39,247 bases of DNA from Streptomyces sp. CB01580 (GCF_001905795.1 NZ_LIXJ01000045.1:5490-44736); one strand, 5' to 3'; positions 19,259 through 27,960 are shown, numbered from the stretch's first letter. Notes: generated by a model not told the origin, from the sequence alone. Numbers and translations: made by a program.

Positions 19259-21322
19259 GTGACGGATCAGGCGGTGGACACCGGAAGCCCGGCCGAGACG
19301 GCGGGGAGCGAAGGGACGTCCGACGCCACAGTGCCCCAATTCTTCGGCCGCGAACGCGAGTTGAAGCAGCTGTACGCCGACATCGAACACGTCGGACTGG
19401 ACACCCTGGCCGGCCGTAAACCCGCCCGCGCCCGGGTTCTGCTGATCGCCGGACGCCCCGGTTTCGGACGCACCGCGCTCGCCGAGGAGCTGGCCCGCCG
19501 GCTGCTCGCCGACGACGACCGCCGCGACGGCCCGTTCCGGGCCCGGCTCACCGATCCCGGCGGCGCCCGCGTCCCCACCGAGCGCACCGCCCGGGAACTG
19601 CTCGACCAGTTGGGCGTGACGGGGCCGCCCGGCGCCGACGGCGACGAATTGTCCGGAATGGTCCGCGAGGCGCTCGCCGGACGCCGCGCCCTGCTGCTCC
19701 TCGACGACGCCGCGGACGCCGAACAGGTCGACCCGCTGCTCCCCGACGACTCCGACTGCCTCGTCGTCGCCACCTCCGAGGGCCCGCTGACCGGCATCCC
19801 GGACGTCCGCCCCTGCACGCTCGGCGGCCTGGACGCGGCCTCCGCCGTCCGGCTCCTCGCCGGCCTCATCGGCGACGTGAGGATCACCGTCGACCCGCGC
19901 ACCGCGGAGTCGCTCGCCGAGGAGTGCGGCGGGCTGCCGGCCGCCCTGCTGATGGCGGGCGGCTGGCTCGCGGCCCACCCCATGGCCTCGGTCTCCGACC
20001 TCGCCCGACGGCTCCGAGAGCAGCCGGACGACTCCGAGCAGCCCATCGGTGCCCGCCCCCTGGCCCGGGTCCTGCGGCTGGTCCACGACTCGCTGCCGCC
20101 CGCCGCCGCCCGCACGCTGCGCCTGCTCGCCCTCGCCCCCGGCGGGACGGCCGACGTCCACAGCGCCTCGGCGCTCTCGGGCTGTTCCGTCCACACCGCC
20201 CGGACGACCCTCGACGACCTCGTCGCCCTCGGGCTGCTGCGCAGCGACGGGACGGACCGGCCGCAGTACGAGGTGCCCGGCTGCCTCGAACCGCTGCTGT
20301 GGACCCTGCTGGAGGCCAGGGACCGGCCCGCGGAGGTCCAGCTCGCCCGGGCACGGATGCTGGAGCGGACCGTACGGCTGCTGCAGTCCTGCCGGGCGGT
20401 CACCGAGCCGGAGGGTTCCCCGGCCCGACGGGGGCTCGCCGCGCTGCCGCGTTCCCTGCGCTTCCCCGGTCCCGACGAGGCCGCCGCCTGGCTGCGGAGC
20501 CGTCGGCCCGCCCTGCTGGCATCGGCCCGGCTCGCCGTGGCGGACGGCGGACTCGACACCCTGGCAAGGCGGTTGGTGTCGGCGCTGGTGCGGGCGCTGG
20601 CCGTGCACGAGGGCACCGAGGCCGCCGCGCCCGACCTGTACGGACTGCACGGTCTGGTCCTGGCCGTCGCCGAGCGGCGGGATCTGCCGCGGGAGCGGGC
20701 CGCGGCGCTGCTCAACCTCGCCGACCTCGACGCGGGAACCGGCCGCACGCGGGAGGCGCTGGCCCGCTACCGGGCCGCGCTGGACGCCGGACGGGCCGCG
20801 AAGGATCCGTACGCCACCGGCCGCGCGATGGAATCCGTGGGCGGCGCCTACGCCGAACTGGGGGACTACCAGCGGGCCGCCGACTGGTACGGCCGGGCCC
20901 TGGCCCAGCGCCTCACCCGGGACGAGCGGGCCGACGAGGCGAGGCTGTACGGGCGGCTGGGCGCCGTCCACACCTATGCCGGGAGGTACGGCGAGGCCCT
21001 GCGGAACTGGCGGGCCGCCGCGGCCGGGTACCGCAGGCTCGGCGACGTACCGGCCCAGGCACGGGCGCTGAGCGAGGCGGCCCGGGTGCAGGAGTACGCG
21101 GGCCGGCCGCGCGAGTCGCTGCAGACCTGCCAGGAGGCCGTGCACTGGGCCGGGCGGGCCGGGGACGTACGGCTCCAGGCGGCGCTCCAGCTGCGGCTGG
21201 CCGACACGTTCGAGCGGCTCGGCGACCCGGCCGCGGCCCGGCTGCACCGGGGTCTGGCCGACAGTCTGCTGCGAGACGAGGATGCGACCTACGAAATCCG
21301 TAGTGCGGTGACTGAAAATTAG
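19259..21322 (+). CDS. STAND-type NTPase with TPR repeats, altered P-loop
   Basis: A 687-residue protein shaped like the NB-ARC/TPR part of AfsR-type regulators but without a SARP DNA-binding domain. The NTPase region begins FFGRERELKQLYADIEHVG; the P-loop is GRPGFGRT (65-72), with Arg71 where Lys is expected. Walker B is ALLLLDDAADAEQVDPLL. A winged-helix-like part follows (ARTLRLLALAPGGTADVHSA). Residues about 460-680 are TPR repeats (ALLNLADLDAGTGRTREALA, RAMESVGGAYAELGDYQRAA, LYGRLGAVHTYAGRYGEALR). GTG 19259 has GGAG at 19247-19250; TACGCT at 19193-19198 is a possible -10. It may sense a ligand or partner; no target is visible. Confidence 0.82.
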   Translation: MTDQAVDTGSPAETAGSEGTSDATVPQFFGRERELKQLYADIEHVGLDTLAGRKPARARVLLIAGRPGFGRTALAEELARRLLADDDRRDGPFRARLTDPGGARVPTERTARELLDQLGVTGPPGADGDELSGMVREALAGRRALLLLDDAADAEQVDPLLPDDSDCLVVATSEGPLTGIPDVRPCTLGGLDAASAVRLLAGLIGDVRITVDPRTAESLAEECGGLPAALLMAGGWLAAHPMASVSDLARRLREQPDDSEQPIGARPLARVLRLVHDSLPPAAARTLRLLALAPGGTADVHSASALSGCSVHTARTTLDDLVALGLLRSDGTDRPQYEVPGCLEPLLWTLLEARDRPAEVQLARARMLERTVRLLQSCRAVTEPEGSPARRGLAALPRSLRFPGPDEAAAWLRSRRPALLASARLAVADGGLDTLARRLVSALVRALAVHEGTEAAAPDLYGLHGLVLAVAERRDLPRERAAALLNLADLDAGTGRTREALARYRAALDAGRAAKDPYATGRAMESVGGAYAELGDYQRAADWYGRALAQRLTRDERADEARLYGRLGAVHTYAGRYGEALRNWRAAAAGYRRLGDVPAQARALSEAARVQEYAGRPRESLQTCQEAVHWAGRAGDVRLQAALQLRLADTFERLGDPAAARLHRGLADSLLRDEDATYEIRSAVTEN

Positions 21323-21465
21323 TGCTTTGTAAGGCTAGACAGCGTGAAGTCCTTCATTAGACTGGCTGTACCGCGTGTGTTCGCGGTGTCTCCATTTACG
21401 CAGTGTCTATCCGGGTATGTGTAGTCATGTCCGGGTAACCCTCTGAGTCAAGGACCGTGATCGAC
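21323..21465 (+). promoter_or_regulatory. AT-richer promoter region of ald
   Basis: This 143-bp gap is markedly less GC-rich than its surroundings, fitting a promoter region. TAGACT near 21356-21361 is a possible -10. Two direct copies of TCCGGGTA (21410-21417 and 21430-21437), 20 bp apart, flank a short AT-rich stretch and could be regulator sites. In mycobacteria ald is controlled by the Lrp-type AldR; no adjacent lrp-type gene is present here. Confidence 0.45.
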
Positions 21466-22581
21466 GTGAAGGTCGGCATCCCCCGCGAAGTCAAGAACAA
21501 CGAGTTCCGCGTGGCCATCACGCCCGCCGGTGTGCACGAGCTCGTCCGCAACGGCCACCAGGTCCTCGTCGAGCAGAACGCGGGCGCCGGCTCCTCCATC
21601 ACGGACGAGGAGTACGTCGCCGCCGGGGCGCAGATCCTCCCCGCCGCGGACGAGGTCTGGGCCGCCGCGGACCTGGTGCTCAAGGTCAAGGAGCCGATCG
21701 CGGAGGAGTACCACCGCCTCCGCAAGGACCAGACGCTCTTCACCTACCTGCACCTCGCCGCCTCCCGCGAGTGCACGGACGCGCTCGTGAAGTCGGGCAC
21801 GACGGCCATAGCGTACGAGACCGTCGAGACCGCGAACCGCGCCCTGCCGCTGCTCGCCCCCATGTCCGAGGTGGCGGGCCGGCTGGCCCCGCAGGTGGGT
21901 GCCTACCACCTGATGCGCTCGGCCGGTGGCCGCGGCGTGCTGCCGGCCGGTGTCCCGGGCACGGCGGCCGGCAAGGCCGTCGTCATCGGCGGCGGTGTCT
22001 CCGGCTGGAACGCCACGCAGATCGCCGTCGGGCTGGGCTTCCACGTCACGCTGCTCGACAAGGACATCAACAAGCTGCGCGAGGCCGACAAGATCTTCGG
22101 CACCAAGGTGCAGACCGTCGTGTCCAACGCCTTCGAGCTGGAGAAGGCCGTCGTCGAGGCCGACCTCGTCATCGGTGCCGTGCTCATCCCGGGCGCCAAG
22201 GCCCCGAAGCTGGTCACCAACGAGCTCGTCGCCAAGATGAAGCCCGGAAGCGTACTTGTCGACATTGCGATCGACCAGGGCGGCTGCTTCGAGGACTCGC
22301 ACCCGACGACGCACGCCGAGCCGACCTTCAAGGTCCACGAGTCGGTCTTCTACTGCGTCGCGAACATGCCGGGCGCGGTGCCGAACACCTCCACCTACGC
22401 CCTCACCAACGCCACGCTGCCGTACATCGTGGAGCTCGCCAACCGGGGCTGGGTCGAGGCCCTGCGCCGGGACGCCGCCCTCGCCAAGGGTCTCAACACC
22501 CATGACGGCAAGGTCGTCTACCGCGAGGTCGCCGAGGCGCACGGCCTGGAGCACGTCGAGCTGAGCACGCTCCTCGGCTGA
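21466..22581 (+). CDS. ald: Alanine dehydrogenase
   Basis: A 371-residue NAD-dependent alanine dehydrogenase, interconverting L-alanine with pyruvate plus ammonia. It begins KVGIPREVKNNEFRVAITPA, the family hallmark. The substrate Lys is in LVLKVKEP, the catalytic His in YLHLAAS, the NAD-binding glycine motif is VIGGGVSGWNAT, and the conserved Asp/Asn sites are DIAIDQGGC and ANMPGAVPNTSTYALTNATL. GTG 21466 gives exactly the length of M. tuberculosis Ald and sits 11 nt after AAGGA (21450-21454); GTG 21457 would add three residues with only a 2-nt spacing. It is monocistronic, between a STAND gene and a terminator-like hairpin. Confidence 0.95.
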   Translation: MKVGIPREVKNNEFRVAITPAGVHELVRNGHQVLVEQNAGAGSSITDEEYVAAGAQILPAADEVWAAADLVLKVKEPIAEEYHRLRKDQTLFTYLHLAASRECTDALVKSGTTAIAYETVETANRALPLLAPMSEVAGRLAPQVGAYHLMRSAGGRGVLPAGVPGTAAGKAVVIGGGVSGWNATQIAVGLGFHVTLLDKDINKLREADKIFGTKVQTVVSNAFELEKAVVEADLVIGAVLIPGAKAPKLVTNELVAKMKPGSVLVDIAIDQGGCFEDSHPTTHAEPTFKVHESVFYCVANMPGAVPNTSTYALTNATLPYIVELANRGWVEALRRDAALAKGLNTHDGKVVYREVAEAHGLEHVELSTLLG

Positions 22582-22656
22582 CGTTCCGCGCAGTCCGCGG
22601 GCTTCGCAGTCCAAGCGGGGCGGGAGGGTGCCTCCCCACCTCCCGTCAACCTCATA

Positions 22657-22695
22657 CGTCGGGCCGGACCTTGCCGAGCAGGGTCCGGCCCGACG
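22657..22695 (+). terminator. Hairpin terminator of ald
   Basis: CGTCGGGCCGGACC (22657-22670) pairs perfectly with GGTCCGGCCCGACG (22682-22695) over an 11-nt loop, 75 bp after the ald stop. There is no T-tract. A smaller hairpin (CGGGAGG with CCTCCCG) precedes it at about 22621-22645. Confidence 0.7.
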
Positions 22696-22954
22696 CGTGC
22701 CCGGACCCGGGCGGCCGTCGTTCAACTCGTCTCGAACGCGGCCCTTCGACCGATTCGTGCCCCCGATAAAGGTGCGTCTCGATGCCCGTGCACTCTTGAC
22801 AGCGAGGTGTTCGATTGCCGACACGACCGGCCGGGTCCGGTGGATTGTGTTGCTGCGAAGCGGTGACACGCCATAGAGTCGCCAATCGTCGGCATGGTGC
22901 CACGCTGACCTATCGATAAGTTTCCTGGTCACTTCCAAGGAGGTAAGACGACTT
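22696..22954 (+). promoter_or_regulatory. Promoter region and strong ribosome site of the parA-like gene
   Basis: No gene is seen. A candidate promoter is TTGCTG (22850-22855) and TAGAGT (22874-22879) with an 18-bp spacer, placing transcription start near 22886. The leader ends in a full Shine-Dalgarno AAGGAGGT (22937-22944) 10 nt before the GTG start at 22955, one of the strongest ribosome sites in the window. I see no parS-like site (consensus TGTTTCACGTGAAACA) here. Confidence 0.55.
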
Positions 22955-24115
22955 GTGAATGAGTCGACATTTACTCCCGGGGGTGTTCGTCCAGGGAAGC
23001 CCGCACGGGGCCGGGGCCCGCACGGGCCGGAGGCTGTCGGCTCCGTCGCTGTCCGCACCTTCGCCACCAACCAGCACATGACGACAGCCCCCCAGATGAT
23101 GGACGGCCTACACGTGAACGCCATGGCCGGCAACGAGAGTGGCCGAGAGACCGCCCGCTTCGCCGACTTCGACGAGGTGCCCCAGGGGCACTTCTACGAC
23201 CCCGATGCCGAGTACGAGCCCGATCCGGAGTACGCGGCCACCCTCGCGCCCGACGCTGCCCGCCAGCGCCGCGAGCGGGTCGGCCCGACCGGTCGGCCCC
23301 TGCCCTACTTCCCGATCCCGGGCCCGCTGACCGACCACGGCCCCGCGAAGATCATCGCGATGTGCAACCAGAAGGGCGGCGTCGGCAAGACCACGTCGAC
23401 CATCAACCTGGGTGCCGCGCTCGCGGAGTACGGACGCCGGGTCCTGCTCGTCGACTTCGACCCGCAGGGCGCCCTGTCGGTCGGACTCGGCGTCAACCCG
23501 ATGGAGCTCGACCTCACGGTCTACAACCTGCTCATGGAGCGGGGCATGTCGGCCGACGACGTCCTGCTGAAGACCGCGGTCCCGAACATGGACCTGCTGC
23601 CCAGCAACATCGACCTGTCGGCCGCCGAGGTGCAGCTGGTCAGCGAGGTCGCCCGGGAGTCCACCCTGCAGCGCGCCCTGAAGCCGCTGATGGCCGACTA
23701 CGACTACATCGTGATCGACTGCCAGCCCTCGCTCGGCCTGCTCACGGTGAACGCCCTGACGGCCGCTCACAAGGTCATAGTTCCGCTGGAGTGCGAGTTC
23801 TTCGCGCTGCGAGGGGTGGCGCTGCTCACCGAGACCATCGAGAAGGTCCAGGAGCGGCTCAACCCCGAGCTGGAGCTCGACGGCATCCTCGCGACCATGT
23901 ACGACTCCCGCACGGTGCACAGCCGCGAGGTCCTCGCGCGCGTCGTCGAGGCGTTCGACGACCACGTCTACCACACGGTCATCGGGCGCACCGTGCGCTT
24001 CCCCGAGACCACGGTCGCCGGTGAGCCCATCACCACGTACGCCTCGAACTCCGTCGGTGCCGCCGCCTATCGCCAGCTCGCCAGGGAGGTGCTCGCCCGG
24101 TGTCACGCCGAGTGA
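22955..24115 (+). CDS. ParA-like (Soj) chromosome partitioning ATPase
   Basis: A 386-residue ParA-family ATPase. The deviant Walker A KGGVGKTT starts at Lys140, with switch regions LLVDFDPQGALSVGLGVNPM and YDYIVIDCQPSLGLLTVNAL. Residues 1-130 are a long, probably disordered extension (Pro/Gly-rich, then the acidic GHFYDPDAEYEPDPEYAATL) absent from standard ParA. It is not the canonical parAB locus, since no ParB with HTH follows and no parS is seen. Directly downstream, overlapping by 16 bp, is a small ribbon-helix-helix-like gene, then scpA and scpB. The M. tuberculosis counterpart by position is Rv1708. A role in chromosome organisation with ScpAB is inferred. Confidence 0.9.
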   Translation: MNESTFTPGGVRPGKPARGRGPHGPEAVGSVAVRTFATNQHMTTAPQMMDGLHVNAMAGNESGRETARFADFDEVPQGHFYDPDAEYEPDPEYAATLAPDAARQRRERVGPTGRPLPYFPIPGPLTDHGPAKIIAMCNQKGGVGKTTSTINLGAALAEYGRRVLLVDFDPQGALSVGLGVNPMELDLTVYNLLMERGMSADDVLLKTAVPNMDLLPSNIDLSAAEVQLVSEVARESTLQRALKPLMADYDYIVIDCQPSLGLLTVNALTAAHKVIVPLECEFFALRGVALLTETIEKVQERLNPELELDGILATMYDSRTVHSREVLARVVEAFDDHVYHTVIGRTVRFPETTVAGEPITTYASNSVGAAAYRQLAREVLARCHAE

Positions 24116-24702
24116 GTCTGCCCGGAGCCGACGAGCTGTTCCGTACCACCGGGGGCATGGGCCTCCAGTCCTCGTCCCCGGTGGACCGGCGGCGCAAGGC
24201 GAACGGCGAGGCCCGGGTGCCGGGTCCCGCCGGTGAGAACGACCCCGGGGCCGAAGGGTCCGGGACGGGCGCGGCCGAGGCGGCCGACGTCAGGGAGGAG
24301 CACACGGCGGCGGACGCCGACGCGGCGCAGCCGCGCGGACGGGGCGCCGAAGGCGAGCGGGGGACGGCGGCCGGGCAGCCGGTGCGCAGGTCCCGGCCGA
24401 CCGCGTCCCCGGACCGGGAGGCGGCGTCCGTCCCCGCCGTGCAGCAGCAGCGCAGGCGCGGCGGCGGTCGCGGGGCGAACCGACGGCCCAGCGGCCGGGA
24501 GCGCCACGACGAGAAGATCACGGTCTACGTCTCGGCCGAGGAACTGATGGACCTGGAGCACGCCCGTCTCGTGCTGCGCGGTGAGCACGGACTCGCTGTC
24601 GACCGGGGCCGGATCGTCCGCGAGGCGGTCGCCGTGGTGCTGGCCGACCTGGAGTCGCGGGGCGACGCGAGCATCCTCGTACGGCGGCTGCGCGGGCGCT
24701 GA
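24100..24702 (+). CDS. Small ribbon-helix-helix-like partner of the ParA-like protein
   Basis: A 200-residue basic protein. Residues 139-187 fit the ribbon-helix-helix DNA-binding fold: a strand (KITVYVS), helix A (AEELMDLEHARLVLRGEHG) and helix B (RGRIVREAVAVVLADLES). The middle (about 25-135) is low complexity and basic. The N-terminus (SLPGADELFRTTGGMG) looks conserved-type and carries Arg15, a possible ParA-stimulating peptide like those of ParG-type partners. GTG 24100 lies 16 bp inside the parA end, with GGGAGGT at 24084-24090. The overlap implies coupled synthesis with ParA. DNA binding and partnership are inferred; the recognised site is unknown. Confidence 0.72.
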   Translation: MSRRVSLPGADELFRTTGGMGLQSSSPVDRRRKANGEARVPGPAGENDPGAEGSGTGAAEAADVREEHTAADADAAQPRGRGAEGERGTAAGQPVRRSRPTASPDREAASVPAVQQQRRRGGGRGANRRPSGRERHDEKITVYVSAEELMDLEHARLVLRGEHGLAVDRGRIVREAVAVVLADLESRGDASILVRRLRGR

Positions 24703-24837
24703 CCGGGTCGCCGGTAGCCTGCCCGGAGTGCCGCCGCGGCCGGCCGCCCGCCCGGGGCCGCCGCGGGCCGATCGGCCGGCCCCTCTTCCGTACGGGCCGC
24801 CGCCCGCCGCCCGTATCCCGCTTGCCCCAGGACCCTC

Positions 24838-26022
24838 ATGCCGACGACCGACGAGCCCGCCCGCACCCCCCGCCGCCCCCTGGGCCGCGGTCCGGGCGGC
24901 CGGGCCGCGCCGGAGCCCGGGCCGGGGGAGAGGGAGGACCGGGGACCCGGGCAGGAACCGGCCGCCGCATCGCCCGCCGTGGCCGACGTGGCTCCGGGGG
25001 GCCCTGCGACCCATGACGGTCGGGCCGACGACGGGCGGATCCCCGGCGGTCGCGCCGATGACGGGCAGGCCTATGGTCGGCAGGCCGATGGTGGGCGGTC
25101 CGACGAAGGACGGGCCCCCGACGGGCAGGTCGACGACGGCCGGTTCACCGTGCGGCTGGCGAACTTCGAGGGACCGTTCGACCTGCTTCTCCAGCTGATC
25201 TCCAAGCACAAGCTGGATGTGACCGAGGTCGCGCTGTCCAAGGTCACCGACGAGTTCATGGCGTACATCCACGCGAGGGGACCGGACTGGGACCTGGACC
25301 AGACCACCGAGTTCCTCGTCGTCGCCGCGACCCTCCTGGACCTCAAAGCCGCCCGGCTGCTGCCCGCCGCCGAGGTGGAGGACGAGGCGGACCTGGCGCT
25401 GCTCGAAGCCCGGGACCTGCTGTTCGCGCGGCTGCTCCAGTACCGCGCGTACAAGCGCGTCGCGGAGATCTTCGACGGCCGGCTGGTGTCGGAGGGGCGG
25501 CGCTTCCCTCGCACCGTGGGGCTGGAGCGGCACCATGCGGAGCTGCTTCCCGAGGTCGTCATCAGCATCGGGGCCGAGGGCTTCGCCCGGCTCGCCGTGA
25601 AGGCGATGCGGCCGAGACCCGAGCCGCAGGTGTACGTCGATCACATCCACACACCGCTGGTCAGCGTGCGGGAACAGGCCGAGGTCGTGGTGGCGCGGCT
25701 GCGCGGGGCGGGGGAGATCAGTTTCCGGGAGCTCACCGAGGACGCCCCGGACACCCTCACCGTGGTCGCCCGCTTCCTCGCGCTGCTGGAGCTGTACCGG
25801 GAGAAGGCCGTCGCGCTCGACCAGGACGTGGCCCTCGGGGAACTCCTGGTGCGCTGGGCCGGGGGAGAGGGGGCCGGCCCCGTCGTCACGGACGAGTTCG
25901 ACTCCGGGAACGGGACCGAGGCACAGGAAGCCGGGAACGGTGCCGGGGCGCGGGACGCGCGGGAGGACGGCGCCGGGGACAGGGCCGGGGCGCGGGACGT
26001 CCAGGAGGATGGGAAGGCATGA
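24838..26022 (+). CDS. scpA: Condensin kleisin subunit ScpA
   Basis: A 394-residue kleisin that bridges SMC heads in the bacterial condensin. The core begins near residue 103 with FTVRLANFEGPFDLLLQLIS and continues KHKLDVTEVALSKVTDEFM and FLVVAATLLDLKAARLLPA. The C-terminal winged helix is ISFRELTEDAPDTLTVVARF, FLALLELYREKAVALDQD. Residues 1-100 are a disordered extension with repeated DDGR/ADDG units, and the last 45 residues (GARDAREDGAGDRAGARDV) are another low-complexity tail. ATG 24838 follows CAGGA. The stop overlaps scpB by 4 bp (ATGA). smc itself is not in this window. Confidence 0.93.
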   Translation: MPTTDEPARTPRRPLGRGPGGRAAPEPGPGEREDRGPGQEPAAASPAVADVAPGGPATHDGRADDGRIPGGRADDGQAYGRQADGGRSDEGRAPDGQVDDGRFTVRLANFEGPFDLLLQLISKHKLDVTEVALSKVTDEFMAYIHARGPDWDLDQTTEFLVVAATLLDLKAARLLPAAEVEDEADLALLEARDLLFARLLQYRAYKRVAEIFDGRLVSEGRRFPRTVGLERHHAELLPEVVISIGAEGFARLAVKAMRPRPEPQVYVDHIHTPLVSVREQAEVVVARLRGAGEISFRELTEDAPDTLTVVARFLALLELYREKAVALDQDVALGELLVRWAGGEGAGPVVTDEFDSGNGTEAQEAGNGAGARDAREDGAGDRAGARDVQEDGKA

Positions 26023-26666
26023 CACAGCAGGACACCACCGGCTCCGCCGTCGCGGATCTCGCACTGAAGCCCGCTCTGGAGGCCGTCCTCATGGTCGTCG
26101 ACGAGCCCGCCACCGAGGAACACCTCGCCAAGGTGCTCCAGCGGCCCCGCGCGGCCGTCGCCGACGCGCTGCGCGAGCTGGCCGGCGAGTACACCGCAGG
26201 GCGCCGGGGCTTCGAGCTGCGGCTGGTGGCCGGCGGCTGGCGCTTCTACACCCGGCCCGAGTACGCGGCGGCCGTCGAGGGCTTCGTCCTGGACGGCCAG
26301 CAGGCCCGGCTCACCCAGGCGGCACTGGAGACCCTGGCCGTGGTCGCGTACCGCCAGCCGGTCAGCCGGTCCAGGGTCTCCGCGGTCCGCGGCGTGAACT
26401 GCGACGGGGTCATGCGGACCCTGCTCCAGCGGGGGCTCGTCGACGAGGCGGGCACGGAACCCGAAACAGGTGCGATCCTGTACAGGACGACGAACTACTT
26501 TCTGGAGCGGATGGGCCTGCGCGGCCTGGACGAGCTCCCGGAGCTCGCGCCCTTCCTCCCCGAGGCGGACGCGATCGAGGCCGAGACGCGAGAGGGTGTG
26601 CCGTCGTTCGATCCGGACGCACCGGACACCCCCGATACCCACGCAGACGACAAGACGGAATTTTGA
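26019..26666 (+). CDS. scpB: Condensin subunit ScpB
   Basis: A 215-residue partner of ScpA that dimerises and stabilises the SMC-kleisin complex. It shows two winged-helix regions: ALKPALEAVLMVVDEPATEE with FELRLVAGGWRFYTRPEY, then RLTQAALETLAVVAYRQPVS, RVSAVRGVNCDGVMRTLLQR and TTNYFLERMGLRGLDELPEL. The length is typical. ATG 26019 overlaps the scpA stop (ATGA), and its own stop overlaps the next ATG by one base, so scpA-scpB-rluB are translationally coupled. The Asp-rich tail is not conserved in type. Confidence 0.95.
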   Translation: MTQQDTTGSAVADLALKPALEAVLMVVDEPATEEHLAKVLQRPRAAVADALRELAGEYTAGRRGFELRLVAGGWRFYTRPEYAAAVEGFVLDGQQARLTQAALETLAVVAYRQPVSRSRVSAVRGVNCDGVMRTLLQRGLVDEAGTEPETGAILYRTTNYFLERMGLRGLDELPELAPFLPEADAIEAETREGVPSFDPDAPDTPDTHADDKTEF

Positions 26667-27772
26667 TGCGAAGCAGTGGCAGGAACAGCGGAAGCGGCGG
26701 CGGCCGGAGCGGCGGCGACCGGAATCCCCGGGGTGCCGGTGCCGGTCGCGACGGTCGGCAGGAGCAGCGTCCCCGCAGGCCCCGGCCGGAGGAGCGCCGC
26801 TACGACGTGGGCGCCCCGGACGGGCAGGGCGGCGACGGTCCCCGCAAGGGGCGCGGCGCGGCGGCGCGCGGCGGTGCCAAGGGCGGCCCGAAGCCCCCGC
26901 AGGCCCGCGACGACCGCGGCGGCGGCCGGCGCAGGCAGGGCGCCCCGTCCCGCCCGCGCGAGCTCGACGCCAAGATCGAGCAGCGCAACCGGGACCGGTA
27001 CGCGGGCAGGTCCGAGGTCAGGACGCCCAAGACCTTCCCGGGCGCCGAGCAGGAGGGCGAGCGGCTGCAGAAGGTCCTCGCCCGGGCCGGGCTGGGTTCG
27101 CGCCGCGCCTGCGAGGAGCTGATCGAGCAGGCCCGCGTCGAGGTCAACGGCGAGATCGTCCTGGAGCAGGGCCGGCGCGTCGACGTGCACAAGGACGAGA
27201 TCAAGGTCGACGGGCTGACCGTCGCCGCCCAGTCGTACCTCTTCTTCGCGCTGAACAAGCCCGCCGGTGTCGTCTCCTCCATGGAGGACCCGGACGGCCG
27301 CCAGTGCCTCGGCGACTACGTCACCAACCGCGAGACGCGGCTGTTCCACGTGGGCCGGCTCGACACCGAGACCGAGGGCATCCTCCTGCTCACCAACCAC
27401 GGTGAGCTGGCCCACCGGCTGACCCACCCCAGGTACGGGGTGAAGAAGACGTACCTGGCCGCCATCCAGGGGCCGCTCCCGCGCGACCTGGGCAAGCGGC
27501 TCAAGGACGGCATCCCGCTGGAGGACGGGTACGCCCGCGCCGACCACTTCCGGGTCGTCGAGAACACCGGCAAGAACTACCTGGTCGAGGTCACCCTCCA
27601 CGAGGGCCGCAAGCACATCGTCCGCCGGATGCTGGCCGAGGCCGGCTTCCCCGTCGAACGGCTCGTCCGGACGTCGTTCGGGCCGATCCCGCTGGGCGAC
27701 CAGAAGTCCGGCTGGTTGCGCCGCCTCACGAACACCGAGGTCGGCATGCTGATGCGCGAGGTCGGTCTGTAG
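26666..27772 (+). CDS. rluB: RsuA/RluB-family rRNA pseudouridine synthase
   Basis: A 368-residue rRNA pseudouridine synthase. Residues 1-125 are a basic Gly/Arg-rich extension (GGGRSGGDRNPRGAGAGRDG), probably RNA-binding and disordered. An S4 domain starts near 132 (ERLQKVLARAGLGSRRACEE). The synthase domain has ALNKPAGVVSSMEDPDGR and catalytic Asp233 in VGRLDTETEGILLLTNHGE, with GRKHIVRRMLAEAGFPVERL near the end. By analogy to RluB the target would be in the 23S rRNA peptidyl-transferase region, but RsuA-type 16S targeting cannot be excluded. ATG 26666 shares its A with the scpB stop. Confidence 0.93.
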   Translation: MRSSGRNSGSGGGRSGGDRNPRGAGAGRDGRQEQRPRRPRPEERRYDVGAPDGQGGDGPRKGRGAAARGGAKGGPKPPQARDDRGGGRRRQGAPSRPRELDAKIEQRNRDRYAGRSEVRTPKTFPGAEQEGERLQKVLARAGLGSRRACEELIEQARVEVNGEIVLEQGRRVDVHKDEIKVDGLTVAAQSYLFFALNKPAGVVSSMEDPDGRQCLGDYVTNRETRLFHVGRLDTETEGILLLTNHGELAHRLTHPRYGVKKTYLAAIQGPLPRDLGKRLKDGIPLEDGYARADHFRVVENTGKNYLVEVTLHEGRKHIVRRMLAEAGFPVERLVRTSFGPIPLGDQKSGWLRRLTNTEVGMLMREVGL

Positions 27773-27885
27773 TCCCGCGGCTCCGTCCGCCGCGCCACGG
27801 CCGGTCCGCGTTCCCGCACCGCCGTCCGTGGCGTTGCACCGCGCTCCCGCGCCCCGTCCGGGGCGCTCCGGCTCCGCCCGTTCCG

Positions 27886-27940
27886 AGGCCCGCGTCCGGT
27901 TCCCGTACTCGCACGTCGAGCGGGAACCGGACGCGGGCCT
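27886..27940 (+). terminator. Strong hairpin terminator separating rluB from the NAD island
   Basis: A perfect 20-bp stem (27886-27905 with 27921-27940) closes a 15-nt loop that itself contains CTCG/CGAG. It lies 113 bp after the rluB stop and 54 bp before the pnuC start. It cleanly isolates the upstream parA-scpAB-rluB unit from the next operon. Confidence 0.88.
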
Positions 27941-27960
27941 TTCGTCATGCCCGTTCCTCC

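Noticed and set aside
22582..22954. A small plus-strand open frame (22628-22876) between ald and the parA-like gene.
   Set aside because: It overlaps the ald terminator hairpin, has no ribosome site and no recognisable sequence.
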